Assembly: GCA_020062525.1 (NCBI GenBank)
Contig: JAGUWE010000121.1
Span: 1 to 26,583 of the forward strand
Source: Patescibacteria group bacterium
GTDB lineage: Bacteria > Patescibacteriota > Patescibacteriia > JAACEG01 > JAGUWE01
Reading direction: 5' to 3'
Length of the DNA stretch: 26,583 nt
Each line of letters opens with the position of its first letter. The stretch's first letter is position 1. The notes beneath the pieces are model-generated. The model saw nothing but the letters and a program-made list of their open reading frames with translations. It was not told the origin of the DNA and made no database searches. The position numbers were made by a program, and so were the translations under genes. Positions 1 to 6,655 of the stretch are shown here, in pieces.

Positions 1-1
1 G

Positions 2-49
2 GAATCTCGTCCTCGACCAGGCGGATTTAATCGCGGCAATCGCTATTAA
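2..49 (+). CDS. C-terminal tail of an unidentified upstream gene (partial)
   Basis: Only the last 15 codons are inside the window. Read from base 2, the peptide is ESRPRPGGFNRGNRY followed by TAA. Its Arg/Gly/Asn-rich, low-complexity character is typical of the disordered tails of small RNA- or ssDNA-binding proteins, and its wobble bases are mostly A/T like the neighbouring genes. A competing frame from base 3 ends at 53 and reads NLVLDQADLIAAIAIK; it cannot be excluded, though its wobble positions are richer in G/C. An intrinsic terminator starts a few bases later, which supports a plus-strand gene ending here. No function can be assigned. Confidence 0.35.
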   Translation, partial: ESRPRPGGFNRGNRY

Positions 50-56
50 ATAGACA

Positions 57-88
57 TTGAAAAATCCCCTTAATTGGGGATTTTTCAA
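57..88 (+). terminator. Intrinsic (bidirectional-looking) terminator
   Basis: A perfect 13-bp inverted repeat (TTGAAAAATCCCC / GGGGATTTTTCAA) surrounds a TTAATT loop. The four G-C pairs sit at the loop end and the A/T arms give a T run on either strand, so it could stop transcription in both directions. It lies just after the stop codon of the upstream partial gene. The following bases, 89-198, contain no gene. They hold a short hairpin at 131-145 and a perfect 12-bp palindrome, ATTCGCGCGAAT, at 148-159. Confidence 0.75.
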
Positions 89-198
89 TTATTTTTGGCA
101 GACAAGGATTTTATTTAATTTTTTAATGGAAAGAGATAGCTTCTCTAATTCGCGCGAATAATGGAATAATAAAATTTAAGAAATAATTTATTAACAAT

Positions 199-435
199 AT
201 GGAACAATTTTTAGTGGAAAATCAATGGCTTATTTTGGTGGCAATTCTATGGACTTTGCTTTGGAAGGGAGTGGCGCTGTGGAAGGCGGCAAAAAATCAT
301 CACCAAGGATGGTTTATCGCCCTTTTAGTAATCAACACCTTAGCCATTCTGGAAATTCTTTATATCTTCATCTTTAGCAAGAAAAAGCCCCAAACAAAAA
401 ATTATGGAGAGAATGGAAAACTTTCAGGAAATTGA
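199..435 (+). CDS. DUF5652-family two-helix membrane protein
   Basis: A 78-residue protein with two hydrophobic segments (about residues 8-27 and 38-60) separated by a short basic/aromatic loop. The pattern LLWKGVALWKAAK, then GWFIALLVINTLAILEILYIF, then a lysine patch matches the DUF5652 family as I recall it, a small membrane family common in Patescibacteria and of unknown function. The start is ATG 199 in an AT-rich leader with no clear Shine-Dalgarno sequence. The gene ends in TGA, used here as a normal stop. The last 32 bases overlap the next open frame. Its topology is probably N-out/C-in or the reverse; nothing visible indicates a substrate. Confidence 0.75.
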   Translation: MEQFLVENQWLILVAILWTLLWKGVALWKAAKNHHQGWFIALLVINTLAILEILYIFIFSKKKPQTKNYGENGKLSGN

Positions 436-631
436 AAAACAGATGGTTGAAGGCGTGATCGGAGAATTGCCGGTGGGCTGGAAGGAAAAATTGCCTGCTG
501 ATATTAAGCCCGAGATGGTTGATTTGTTTTTGGGCAACGACAATCTTTGGCGCTGGCACTTAAAGCCCGAATTCATTAAAGATGAAAAAGAAAGGGAAAA
601 ATACAAGATAGAAAGAGAAAAGTGGCCCTAA
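404..631 (+). CDS. Small hypothetical acidic/basic protein
   Basis: A 75-residue soluble protein (72 if translation starts at the second ATG, 413). I do not recognise the family. The sequence is charged at both ends, with a KPEMVDLFLGNDNLWRWH core in the middle and a very Lys/Glu-rich C-terminal helix. It overlaps the 3' end of the DUF5652 gene by 32 bases, suggesting translational coupling. A GGAGAG sequence lies immediately before the 413 ATG but is too close to be a well-spaced ribosome binding site. Composition and amino-acid use look like a real protein, whereas the two minus-strand frames across it do not. It could be a short lineage-specific gene. Confidence 0.5.
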   Translation: MERMENFQEIEKQMVEGVIGELPVGWKEKLPADIKPEMVDLFLGNDNLWRWHLKPEFIKDEKEREKYKIEREKWP

Positions 632-658
632 ATATATGAAGTTTAATATTTTTAAAAT

Positions 659-1231
659 ATGAGTCAAAAAGATGATTTAAGTCAGGGGGAATTAAATTTT
701 GAAGAACAAAAAATCGCTCTCCAAATCGCCCGCCAGACCTTAGAAATTTTTTTTAGAAAAAGAAGCTACGAGCCAGAAGTCAGTGCTTATCCAACTTTTC
801 AAACCAAGCGCGGCGTCTTTGTGACTTTAAGAAAAAATGGCGAGCTGCGCGGTTGTATTGGCACTTTTGAACCAGAACAAAATTTAGCCCAGACCATTCA
901 AGCTATGGTTCTTTCAGCTGCTTTTTGGGATCCCAGATTTTTTCCTTTGCAAGAAAATGAGTTGCCTGAAATCAAAATCGAAATTTCCATTTTATCTCCA
1001 CGACAAAAAATTACTAATCCTACTTTAATCGAAGTTGGCAAACACGGCATTTATATTCAAAGAGGTCATCGCAGCGGTGTCTATCTTCCGCAAGTTGCAA
1101 TTAAGCAAGGATGGAATCGCGAAGAATTTTTAAATAGTTTATGCGAAGACAAAGCCGGCCTTGAGCGTGAGGCCTGGCGTGATGGCTCAGCCGAACTTTA
1201 TATTTTTACTGTTCAGGTTTGTGAAGAGTAA
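659..1231 (+). CDS. amrA: AMMECR1-domain protein (AmmeMemoRadiSam system A-type)
   Basis: A 190-residue protein that is essentially one AMMECR1 domain. The family hallmark LRGCIG is at residues 63-68, followed by AFWDPRFFPL at about 88-97 and a conserved PEIKIEISILSP segment. The family is found in bacteria, archaea and eukaryotes. In bacteria it is often linked with Memo and radical-SAM partners, but neither partner is in this window, so the gene stands alone here. The molecular activity is not established; the strictly conserved Cys of LRGCIG (C67) suggests a catalytic or ligand-binding role. The start is ATG 659 without a Shine-Dalgarno sequence. It converges on the glutamate dehydrogenase gene 45 bases downstream. 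The symbol follows family usage only. Confidence 0.88.
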   Translation: MSQKDDLSQGELNFEEQKIALQIARQTLEIFFRKRSYEPEVSAYPTFQTKRGVFVTLRKNGELRGCIGTFEPEQNLAQTIQAMVLSAAFWDPRFFPLQENELPEIKIEISILSPRQKITNPTLIEVGKHGIYIQRGHRSGVYLPQVAIKQGWNREEFLNSLCEDKAGLEREAWRDGSAELYIFTVQVCEE

Positions 1232-1276
1232 GTTATAAGTTGATTAAGAACAAAATATATTTTCATTTTCCCCTTC

Positions 1277-2518
1277 TTATGGTTGTTTTAAATAGGCTTC
1301 ACTGAGGCGTTCTAGGGCTAAGACATAAGCCGCTAAGCGCATATCAATTTTATTTTTTTCTTTAATTTCAAAAACGCGGTCAAAGGTCTCGGTCATAATT
1401 TTATCTAATTCTCCCATTTCTTGAGGAATATCACAGACAGATTTGCCTAAATTGTGACGCCATTCAAAATAGCTAACGGTGACGCCGCCGGCATTGGCTA
1501 AAATATCCGGCATGACTAAAATTCCCCGTTCAAACAGGATTTTATCAGCTTCAGGCGAAGTCGGACCATTAGCTAATTCTAAAATTATTTTAACTTTAAT
1601 ATTTGGGGCATTGGCGGCGGTGATTTGATTTTCTAAAGCTGCTGGAATTAGAACATCTACTTTTAATTTAAAGAATTCATCATTAGAGATAAGTTTTACA
1701 TCAGGATAACCAACTAAACTTTTATTTTTTTCTTTGTAGGCAATTAAATCAGTTAAATTGTAATTTTCTGGCAATAAATAAGCACTGGCAGAATCAGCCA
1801 GAGCAATAATTTTAAAATCATCTTCCTTGAGGAATTTAGTTATATTTTTACCAGCATTACCAAATCCTTGGATAGCAACAGTTGTTTGGTGAGGAATAAG
1901 ACCCAATTTTCTCATTGTTTGGCGCAAAATATAAAGTCCGCCTTGGGCCGTAGCGGTTTCGCGGCAGAGGCAGCCATTGTGCAGTGGTGATTTGCCAGTG
2001 ACGACGGCCGGTTGATCTTGTCCGGTGATTTTAGTATATTCATCTCGTAGCCAATCCATAATTTGGGCATTGGTGTAAACATCGGGGGCTGGGATATCTA
2101 AATTTGGTCCAATAATTGGAGCTATGACTCGAGTATAAGCACGGGTTAATTTTTCTAATTCGGTTTGAGATAAGGCTTTCGGATTAACAATTATTCCACC
2201 TTTACCACCACCAAAAGGAATGCCGACCACGGCACATTTGACCGTCATCCAGAGAGACAAAGCTAAAATTTCGTCAAGATTAACATTAGGATGATAACGG
2301 ATACCACCCTTGTAAGGTCCGCGTAAATTATTGTGCTGGACCCGCCAGCCTTTGAAGACTTTTGTTTCACCACTATCCATTTTCACTGAAAAATTGACTT
2401 CCACAACTCGATCAGGAAATCTTAATCTTGCCAGCAACTCTTTTTTAATTTGAATATAACCGGCAGCTTTTTCTAATTCAGTCACGGCGTTATTAAAAAG
2501 ATAAAGGGTCGAAGCCAT
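1277..2518 (-). CDS. gdhA: Glu/Leu/Phe/Val-type NAD(P)-dependent amino acid dehydrogenase (glutamate dehydrogenase)
   Basis: A 413-residue protein, the usual length for bacterial/archaeal glutamate dehydrogenase, which interconverts glutamate and 2-oxoglutarate plus ammonia. The N-terminal substrate domain holds GPYKGGIRYHP (Lys70) and PFGGGKGG (103-108, catalytic-type Lys106), with PAPDV and Asp146. The C-terminal Rossmann domain has GFGNAG at 218-223. Before it, the family segment usually like GGSxGRxEATGxG reads HNGCLCRETATAQGG (180-194), an unusual version with two cysteines. The C-terminal SYFEWRHN segment, normally YFEWVQN, is present. It lies 55 bases downstream of a small minus-strand gene and may be co-transcribed with it. 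The GDH versus leucine dehydrogenase assignment rests on overall pattern. Confidence 0.88.
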   Translation of the reverse strand: MASTLYLFNNAVTELEKAAGYIQIKKELLARLRFPDRVVEVNFSVKMDSGETKVFKGWRVQHNNLRGPYKGGIRYHPNVNLDEILALSLWMTVKCAVVGIPFGGGKGGIIVNPKALSQTELEKLTRAYTRVIAPIIGPNLDIPAPDVYTNAQIMDWLRDEYTKITGQDQPAVVTGKSPLHNGCLCRETATAQGGLYILRQTMRKLGLIPHQTTVAIQGFGNAGKNITKFLKEDDFKIIALADSASAYLLPENYNLTDLIAYKEKNKSLVGYPDVKLISNDEFFKLKVDVLIPAALENQITAANAPNIKVKIILELANGPTSPEADKILFERGILVMPDILANAGGVTVSYFEWRHNLGKSVCDIPQEMGELDKIMTETFDRVFEIKEKNKIDMRLAAYVLALERLSEAYLKQP

Positions 2519-2573
2519 AAATTTTGGTAATGGATAGAGAGCGGTTCTCTAAAATTTAAACAGCTAAATTTTT

Positions 2574-2804
2574 CTATTCAGCCAAAAGCATTAATTTTTT
2601 AATAACTTCCTCTTTAAGTTCTTCAACAATTTCTCCATCTTTACATTTTTTTTCAACATCATCCATTGCTTGATCCGCAGTCATTTTTTCTTGATTGATT
2701 TTTTCTAAATACTCTTCATAAAGCCGATCAGCAGCCATCAGAATTTTTTCTTGCTTTTTTGGTGGTATTTCTTTCCCTGATGGGAAATTCGCCGATTCCC
2801 TCAT
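2574..2804 (-). CDS. Small hypothetical protein upstream of gdhA
   Basis: A 76-residue, mostly helical, strongly charged protein rich in Lys and Glu, with no membrane segment or known motif that I can see. The core reads AADRLYEEYLEKINQEK, then MTADQAMDDVEKKCKDGE, then a terminal Glu/Lys helix. Translation may start at ATG 2804 or at the internal ATG at 2738 (a 54-residue product); neither has a Shine-Dalgarno sequence. It precedes gdhA on the same strand by 55 bases and is itself preceded by a likely minus-strand promoter about 100 bases upstream, so the two may form one transcript. I do not recognise the family. Confidence 0.6.
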   Translation of the reverse strand: MRESANFPSGKEIPPKKQEKILMAADRLYEEYLEKINQEKMTADQAMDDVEKKCKDGEIVEELKEEVIKKLMLLAE

Positions 2805-2903
2805 AAAAATTTAAATAAATTATTAATTATTTTATCTTTGTCATAATATTATAATATCTTTTAAAATTTAGCAAATTTTTTAAGGTTTTACAAAGGAAAG
2901 GTT

Positions 2904-2912
2904 ATTATACCA
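2904..2912 (-). promoter_or_regulatory. Probable extended -10 promoter for the gdhA-side transcript
   Basis: Read on the minus strand this is TGG-TATAAT, a consensus -10 hexamer with the TGn extension that can replace a -35. It points towards the small gene and gdhA. An alternative -10 lies nearer the gene at about 2848-2856. The intergenic stretch 2805-3006 holds no gene, only this promoter and the divergent one below. Confidence 0.45.
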
Positions 2913-2954
2913 ATTAGATACGATCGTAGAAATTTGGTAGAATATTATTTTAAC

Positions 2955-2982
2955 TTGTCAAGATTTTTAGCAATGCTACAAT
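2955..2982 (+). promoter_or_regulatory. Sigma70-type promoter for thpR
   Basis: TTGTCA (2955-2960) and TACAAT (2977-2982) are separated by 16 bases and lie about 25 bases before the thpR start codon. Both hexamers match the consensus at five of six positions. It is divergent from the minus-strand promoter about 45 bases away. Confidence 0.55.
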
Positions 2983-3006
2983 TATATAAATTCGTAAATT
3001 AGCATT

Positions 3007-3564
3007 ATGAAAAGGCGACTTTTTATCGCTATCAATTTACCCGAGGAAGTTAAGCGGCAGTTGAGCCCGCTAATTTTGGCATTGGCAAAACTTAACAGGC
3101 GAGTGGTTATCAAATGGGTGAAGTCCGAACTTATTCATCTGACGTTTCATTTTTTAGGTTATTTGGATCAGATTCGGGAAGAAAAGATTTTGGAAATAAT
3201 TGCCAAAATTTCGCAGAATTATCATCAAATAAACATCAAACTTGGCGGACTCGGCGCTTTTCCGAATCTGACTTCACCGCGAGTAATATTCCTTGAGTGT
3301 CATGAGATAGATGGTAATGTTATGACTAGTCTTCAAAAAGAAATAGGCAAAGAGCTCGAACAAATCGGTTTTGAACCAGAACGACGCCGTTGGCAATCGC
3401 ATTTGACATTGGGCCGCGTTAAAGGTGGAGGCAAAGTGAATTTAGCAGTTAAAGAAATCCCCCAAGCAACCTTTGAAATTAAAAGTGTTGAATTAATGGA
3501 ATCAAGATTGAGTCAAGCAGGACCGGAATATATTGTGGTCAAATCATTTCCATTGAAACCATAA
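3007..3564 (+). CDS. thpR: RNA 2',3'-cyclic phosphodiesterase / 2'-5' RNA ligase
   Basis: A 185-residue member of the 2H phosphoesterase superfamily, full length for the bacterial family. Both signature HxT motifs are present: HLTF at residues 44-47 and HLTL at 132-135, with the usual RLFIAINLP start. In studied members these two histidines hydrolyse 2',3'-cyclic phosphate at RNA ends; some also seal 2'-5' linkages in vitro. The cellular role is RNA end processing, probably in the cytoplasm. ATG 3007 is preceded by a good promoter but no Shine-Dalgarno sequence. It is apparently transcribed alone, because the next gene is separated by a repeat-filled intergenic region. Confidence 0.9.
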   Translation: MKRRLFIAINLPEEVKRQLSPLILALAKLNRRVVIKWVKSELIHLTFHFLGYLDQIREEKILEIIAKISQNYHQINIKLGGLGAFPNLTSPRVIFLECHEIDGNVMTSLQKEIGKELEQIGFEPERRRWQSHLTLGRVKGGGKVNLAVKEIPQATFEIKSVELMESRLSQAGPEYIVVKSFPLKP

Positions 3565-3571
3565 ATTGAAG

Positions 3572-3798
3572 TTTTTAATAAAATCAAATATCAAATATAA
3601 AAAATCAAAAACACAAATAAAAAAGATAAAAAGATGTCATTGCGAGGAGTCCCGCCTCTGGCGGGACGACAAAGCAATCCCGTACTATATTGAATGGGAT
3701 CCTTCACCCGCCAGTCGGCGGGCTCAGGATGATGCCTTGCGTCATTTTTAAATTTTTAAGTTTGTATTTTTGATATTTGATTTTTAATTTTTGATATT
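3572..3798. repeat. Composite intergenic repeat cluster with AT-rich inverted flanks
   Basis: Two hairpin repeats sit inside AT-rich, mutually complementary flanks (left TCAAATATCAAATATAAAAA, right TTTTTGATATTTGATTTTT). The first, 3635-3680, begins TGTCATTGCGAG and has arms TCCCGCC/GGCGGGA. The second, 3698-3736, carries CCCGCC/GGCGGG and ends CAGGATGATG, the complement of CATCATCCTG. The TGTCATTGCGAG head recurs, inverted, at 5911-5953. Translating the element gives only a spurious 61-codon frame, so no gene is called between thpR and the next start. Confidence 0.75.
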
Positions 3799-3802
3799 TT
3801 TT

Positions 3803-5020
3803 ATGTACATCCTCGGTGTTAAAGTTGATGATTTTACCAAAGAAGAAATTTTAGCTAAAATTGATGAGTTTCTAGTTTCTTCTGGTCAATATTATATTAT
3901 TACCCCCAACCCTGAAATAGTGTTAAAAGCCCAAAAAGACCCTGATTTTCAAGATATTCTAAATTACGCTGATTTGGCAATAGCTGATGGGGTTGGTTTA
4001 ATTTTGGCTTCTATTTTATTTTATGGTTGGAAGAAGCGAATTAAAAATCGTGTTCGCGGTATTGATTTGGTTGAGTGGCTGTGTCAGACAAAACAAAGTT
4101 CGCCAATAAAATTTTTTCTATTAGGTGGACAAGGTCAAATCGTTCAATTGGCAACTGATAAATTAAAAGAAAAATACCCGGGAATTACAATTGCTGGCGC
4201 GTTTAGTGGTCCGCAAATTAATTATCAAGGTAGACCAACCAGTGATGAGGAAGAAACCATTAACAAACAAGCAATTGAGCAGATTAATCAAGCTCAACCA
4301 CAAATTCTTTTAGTTGCTTTTGGCGCGCCCAAACAGGAAAAATGGATTTATAATTATTTAGCCCAAATTCCTTCAGCGAAAGTTGCCATTGGCGTTGGTG
4401 GGACTTTTGATTTTCTTGCCGGCAAGATTAAAAGAGCACCGAAAATTTGGCAAAATTTAGGTCTGGAATGGCTCTGGCGACTGATTCAGGAGCCAAAAAG
4501 GTTGTCAAGAATAATTAATGCTATAGTGATTTTCTCCCTTAAGGTTTTAAGTTGGAAATTGCGTCGTTATCTTTTTTATCGGCCTAATGTCTGCGCTTTA
4601 ATTTATCAAAAGAATAAAATTCTTTTAGTGGAACGAGTAGATAGTCCTGGTCATTGGCAAATGCCCCAAGGCGGACTAAGAAAAGATGAAAAACCCGAGG
4701 TTGCAATTTTGAGAGAACTTGAAGAAGAGTTAGGAACTGAGAAATTCAAAGTTAAAAAAATGATACCTAACATTCACCGCTATTTTTGGCCAAAACGAAT
4801 TTATAGCAAAAGTTTTTATCCCTATAAAGGTCAAGAACAAACCTTATGTTTAGTTGAATTTACTGGTAGTGATTCGGATATTAAACTTCATAAAAAAGAA
4901 TTTCGTGACTGGCAATGGGTTTTGCCAGATAAGTTTATACCAACCCTTCATCCATATCGCCGGGAAATTGGTCAAAAGGCCTTGGAGGAATTTAAGAATC
5001 TAAGGATTTTTAAAAAATAA
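3803..5020 (+). CDS. WecG/TagA-type glycosyltransferase fused to a C-terminal Nudix hydrolase
   Basis: A 405-residue two-domain protein. Residues about 1-245 form a GT26 (WecG/TagA/CpsF) domain: ILGVKVDDFTKEE at the N-terminus, TPNPE near 34-38, ADGVG with the family's acidic residue near 62, and FGAPKQEKW near 173-181. GT26 enzymes add a sugar to a lipid-linked carrier at the membrane face. Residues about 262-405 form a Nudix domain with a perfect box (G-x5-E-x7-REL-x-EE-x-G) at about 290-312, resembling RppH/Ap4A-type hydrolases. The two join through a helical, basic linker in one uninterrupted frame. ATG 3803 is chosen because the family normally starts at this position; a TTG 12 bases earlier adds only four residues. 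Why the activities are fused is unknown. Confidence 0.85.
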   Translation: MYILGVKVDDFTKEEILAKIDEFLVSSGQYYIITPNPEIVLKAQKDPDFQDILNYADLAIADGVGLILASILFYGWKKRIKNRVRGIDLVEWLCQTKQSSPIKFFLLGGQGQIVQLATDKLKEKYPGITIAGAFSGPQINYQGRPTSDEEETINKQAIEQINQAQPQILLVAFGAPKQEKWIYNYLAQIPSAKVAIGVGGTFDFLAGKIKRAPKIWQNLGLEWLWRLIQEPKRLSRIINAIVIFSLKVLSWKLRRYLFYRPNVCALIYQKNKILLVERVDSPGHWQMPQGGLRKDEKPEVAILRELEEELGTEKFKVKKMIPNIHRYFWPKRIYSKSFYPYKGQEQTLCLVEFTGSDSDIKLHKKEFRDWQWVLPDKFIPTLHPYRREIGQKALEEFKNLRIFKK

Positions 5021-5038
5021 ATTACTTAAGCTTTATTT

Positions 5039-5689
5039 ATGCTTTTGTTTAGGCGTCATCATCAGGAAGTGAATTTAACCGTAATAAATTTTGCTCGGCT
5101 TTTATTTTTCGGGTTGTTTATTTTTGAGTTGCTTAATTATTTGCATATATTGGAATTTAATACGCAATTTACCTGGCTGGGATTGGTAATCACTTCGGCC
5201 GTTGCCTTTATACTGCTTGAAGCGATAGCTTATCATTATAAGAAGATAAAGGGGCGCCGTCTGCACTGGATTTTTTGGTTGATTATAGTCGTTGCTTTGA
5301 GTTTGGATGCTTTCGGCGACTTTTTTCATTTATATGGCGGATTTGAATGGTGGGATCAATTTGTTCATTACAGCGTCAGCGCTATTATATTTTTTACTCT
5401 TTTTAGCGTCATCAGCTTTTTTTGGGTTGATAAATTTAAATTCAGCTTGTTAATGAAAGCCGGCCGGCTTAAATTAGCGCTGTTGCTGGCCTCTGCTACA
5501 ACTATGTCTTTATCGGCGCTTTATGAAATTGAAGAATATATTGAGGATTTAATATTTCATACTAATCGTTCGGGTCCTGGAACCGATACGGCTAATGATT
5601 TACTCTTTAATTTTTTGGGAATTTTAACAACAGTAGCCTTTATTTATTTTTACTATTTAATTACTCATAAGCGAGAGGTAATTGAGTAA
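5039..5689 (+). CDS. YjdF/DUF2238-like polytopic membrane protein
   Basis: A 216-residue protein with about six hydrophobic segments (near residues 18-36, 44-62, 74-92, 108-128, 144-160 and 188-208). Polar motifs between and in the helices resemble the DUF2238/YjdF and VanZ-like group: WWDQFVHY near 104-111, ALYEIEEYIED near 160-170 and GPGTDTANDLLFNFLG near 179-194. These acidic residues and a histidine at membrane edges could bind metal or a lipid headgroup, but the function is unknown. It starts 18 bases after the previous gene and is probably co-transcribed. Its stop codon abuts the nested inverted repeat at 5691, which seems to have inserted at or just after the stop. Confidence 0.7.
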   Translation: MLLFRRHHQEVNLTVINFARLLFFGLFIFELLNYLHILEFNTQFTWLGLVITSAVAFILLEAIAYHYKKIKGRRLHWIFWLIIVVALSLDAFGDFFHLYGGFEWWDQFVHYSVSAIIFFTLFSVISFFWVDKFKFSLLMKAGRLKLALLLASATTMSLSALYEIEEYIEDLIFHTNRSGPGTDTANDLLFNFLGILTTVAFIYFYYLITHKREVIE

Positions 5690-5690
5690 A

Positions 5691-5812
5691 CCCCCACACC
5701 TAATAGCCGCTATTTTAATTTTTCTGTGGGCGATTACTCGCAAAGCCCTTGTCTTAACTTTATTGCTATAGCAATAAAGTTAAGACATTTTCACAGTTAT
5801 TAGATGTGGGGG
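5691..5812. mobile_element. MITE-like nested inverted repeat with 4-bp flanking duplication
   Basis: The ends are inverted repeats of 15 bp with one mismatch: CCCCCACACCTAATA at 5691-5705 and TATTAGATGTGGGGG at 5798-5812. Inside lie CTGTG/CACAG arms and a perfect 36-bp palindrome at 5751-5786 (half-site GTCTTAACTTTATTGCTA). The element is flanked on both sides by TAAA (5687-5690 and 5813-5816), as expected for a target-site duplication; the left copy contains the stop codon of the upstream gene. It encodes nothing. Together this suggests a small non-autonomous element. As RNA it would form one long hairpin and could end or process the upstream transcript. Confidence 0.6.
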
Positions 5813-5844
5813 TAAACCATTTTTTTATTTTGTTAATATTAAAA

Positions 5845-5871
5845 TTAGCACTCTTGACAAGCGAGTGCTAA
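5845..5871 (+). promoter_or_regulatory. CIRCE operator (HrcA binding site)
   Basis: A perfect TTAGCACTC-N9-GAGTGCTAA, the canonical CIRCE element bound by HrcA to repress heat-shock genes at normal temperature. It precedes hrcA itself, so the operon should be autoregulated. The N9 spacer contains the -35 hexamer of the promoter. Confidence 0.97.
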
Positions 5872-5882
5872 TTAGTTAGAAT
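5854..5882 (+). promoter_or_regulatory. Sigma70-type promoter of the hrcA-grpE-dnaK-dnaJ operon
   Basis: TTGACA (5854-5859) and TAGAAT (5877-5882) are separated by 17 bases. The -35 lies inside the CIRCE spacer, so bound HrcA would block polymerase directly. Transcription should start near 5889, which excludes ATG 5881 as the hrcA start. Confidence 0.85.
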
Positions 5883-5910
5883 GAAATTATTGAATAACTC
5901 AACAATTGAG

Positions 5911-5953
5911 ATTGCCACGTCCCCCCGCCAAGGCGGAGGGACTCGCAATGACA
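5911..5953 (-). repeat. TGTCATTGCGAG-family palindromic repeat in the hrcA leader
   Basis: An inverted copy of the repeat at 3635-3680: on the minus strand it begins TGTCATTGCGAG and ends GGCAAT. It forms a very stable hairpin with 11-bp arms (5919-5929 and 5932-5942, one C/A mismatch, AA loop) plus outer ATTGC/GCAAT pairing. It lies between the promoter and the first plausible start codon of hrcA, so every mRNA of the heat-shock operon should carry it. Confidence 0.8.
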
Positions 5954-5967
5954 AAATGATAAATTCT

Positions 5968-6651
5968 ATGACTGAACGGCAGGAAAAAATTTTAAAAGAG
6001 ATTATCAAAAGTTACATTAAATTAGCCCAACCAATTAGTTCAGAATGTTTAATGGGTAAGTTAGGTAATAAGGTTTCATCAGCTACTGTCAGAAATGAAA
6101 TGGCTGAACTTGAGGCGGAAAATTATCTTTTTCAACCGCATGCTTCAGCTGGGAGGATTCCCGCCGAAAAGGGTTATCAGTATTATCTTGATCATTTTTT
6201 AGAAGAGAAAGATTTAAGTCAAATATTTGCTAGATACAGTAAAAGAGTAATTAGCGACAAAAAAACTAAAGAAGAAATTTGTAAAAATTTAGCTAAGGTT
6301 GTTGCTCACCTTTCAGGGGAAGCGGTGATTATTAGTTTTTCCAAAGACAATGTTTATTATACCGGCATTTTTAATTTATTTTCTCAGCCAGAATTTAGTC
6401 AATTTAATTTAATTAGAGATTTCTCTCAAATTATTGATAATTTGGACGAGTTTGTAACTCTACTTTATTCTTGTGTGGGTGATGAAGTTGAAATTTCCCT
6501 GGGGCGGGCTAATCCTTTTAGTCCTCAATTAGCTAGTATTTTGACTATGGCTCAAAATAAAACCCTTTTAGGATTAATTGGACCGATGCGGATGGATTTT
6601 GACAAAAATTTAGCCCTGATGAAAAGTTTTAAAAATTTTATTGAAGATTAA
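5968..6651 (+). CDS. hrcA: Heat-inducible transcription repressor HrcA (short form)
   Basis: A 227-residue HrcA, shorter than the usual 340 or so. The N-terminal winged helix is clear: MTERQEKILKEIIKSYI, then SSATVRNEMAELE and the family signature SAGRIPAEKGYQYYLD. The C-terminal IGPMRMDFDKNLALMKSF is the conserved end of the GAF-like domain. The central region is compressed, probably lacking the inserted dimerisation subdomain. ATG 5968 is chosen because the family begins this way; ATG 5956 would add MINS. Upstream starts overlap the promoter -10 or would translate the repeat in the leader. HrcA represses the CIRCE site just upstream and usually depends on GroEL for activity. It is the first gene of a four-gene operon. 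Confidence 0.92.
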   Translation: MTERQEKILKEIIKSYIKLAQPISSECLMGKLGNKVSSATVRNEMAELEAENYLFQPHASAGRIPAEKGYQYYLDHFLEEKDLSQIFARYSKRVISDKKTKEEICKNLAKVVAHLSGEAVIISFSKDNVYYTGIFNLFSQPEFSQFNLIRDFSQIIDNLDEFVTLLYSCVGDEVEISLGRANPFSPQLASILTMAQNKTLLGLIGPMRMDFDKNLALMKSFKNFIED

Positions 6652-6655
6652 AAAT

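Noticed and set aside
374..606. Two minus-strand open frames over the small gene at 404-631
   Set aside because: Their residues have no protein-like pattern, and they lie antisense to a better frame that overlaps the DUF5652 gene in an operon-like way.
3566..3751. 61-codon plus-strand frame
   Set aside because: It is the translation of the TGTCATTGCGAG and TCATCCTGA repeats (CHCEESRLWRDDKAIP), a well-known false gene.
5881..5967. Longer N-terminus for HrcA starting at ATG 5881
   Set aside because: That ATG overlaps the promoter -10 hexamer and lies upstream of the expected transcription start; the extra residues translate a repeat.
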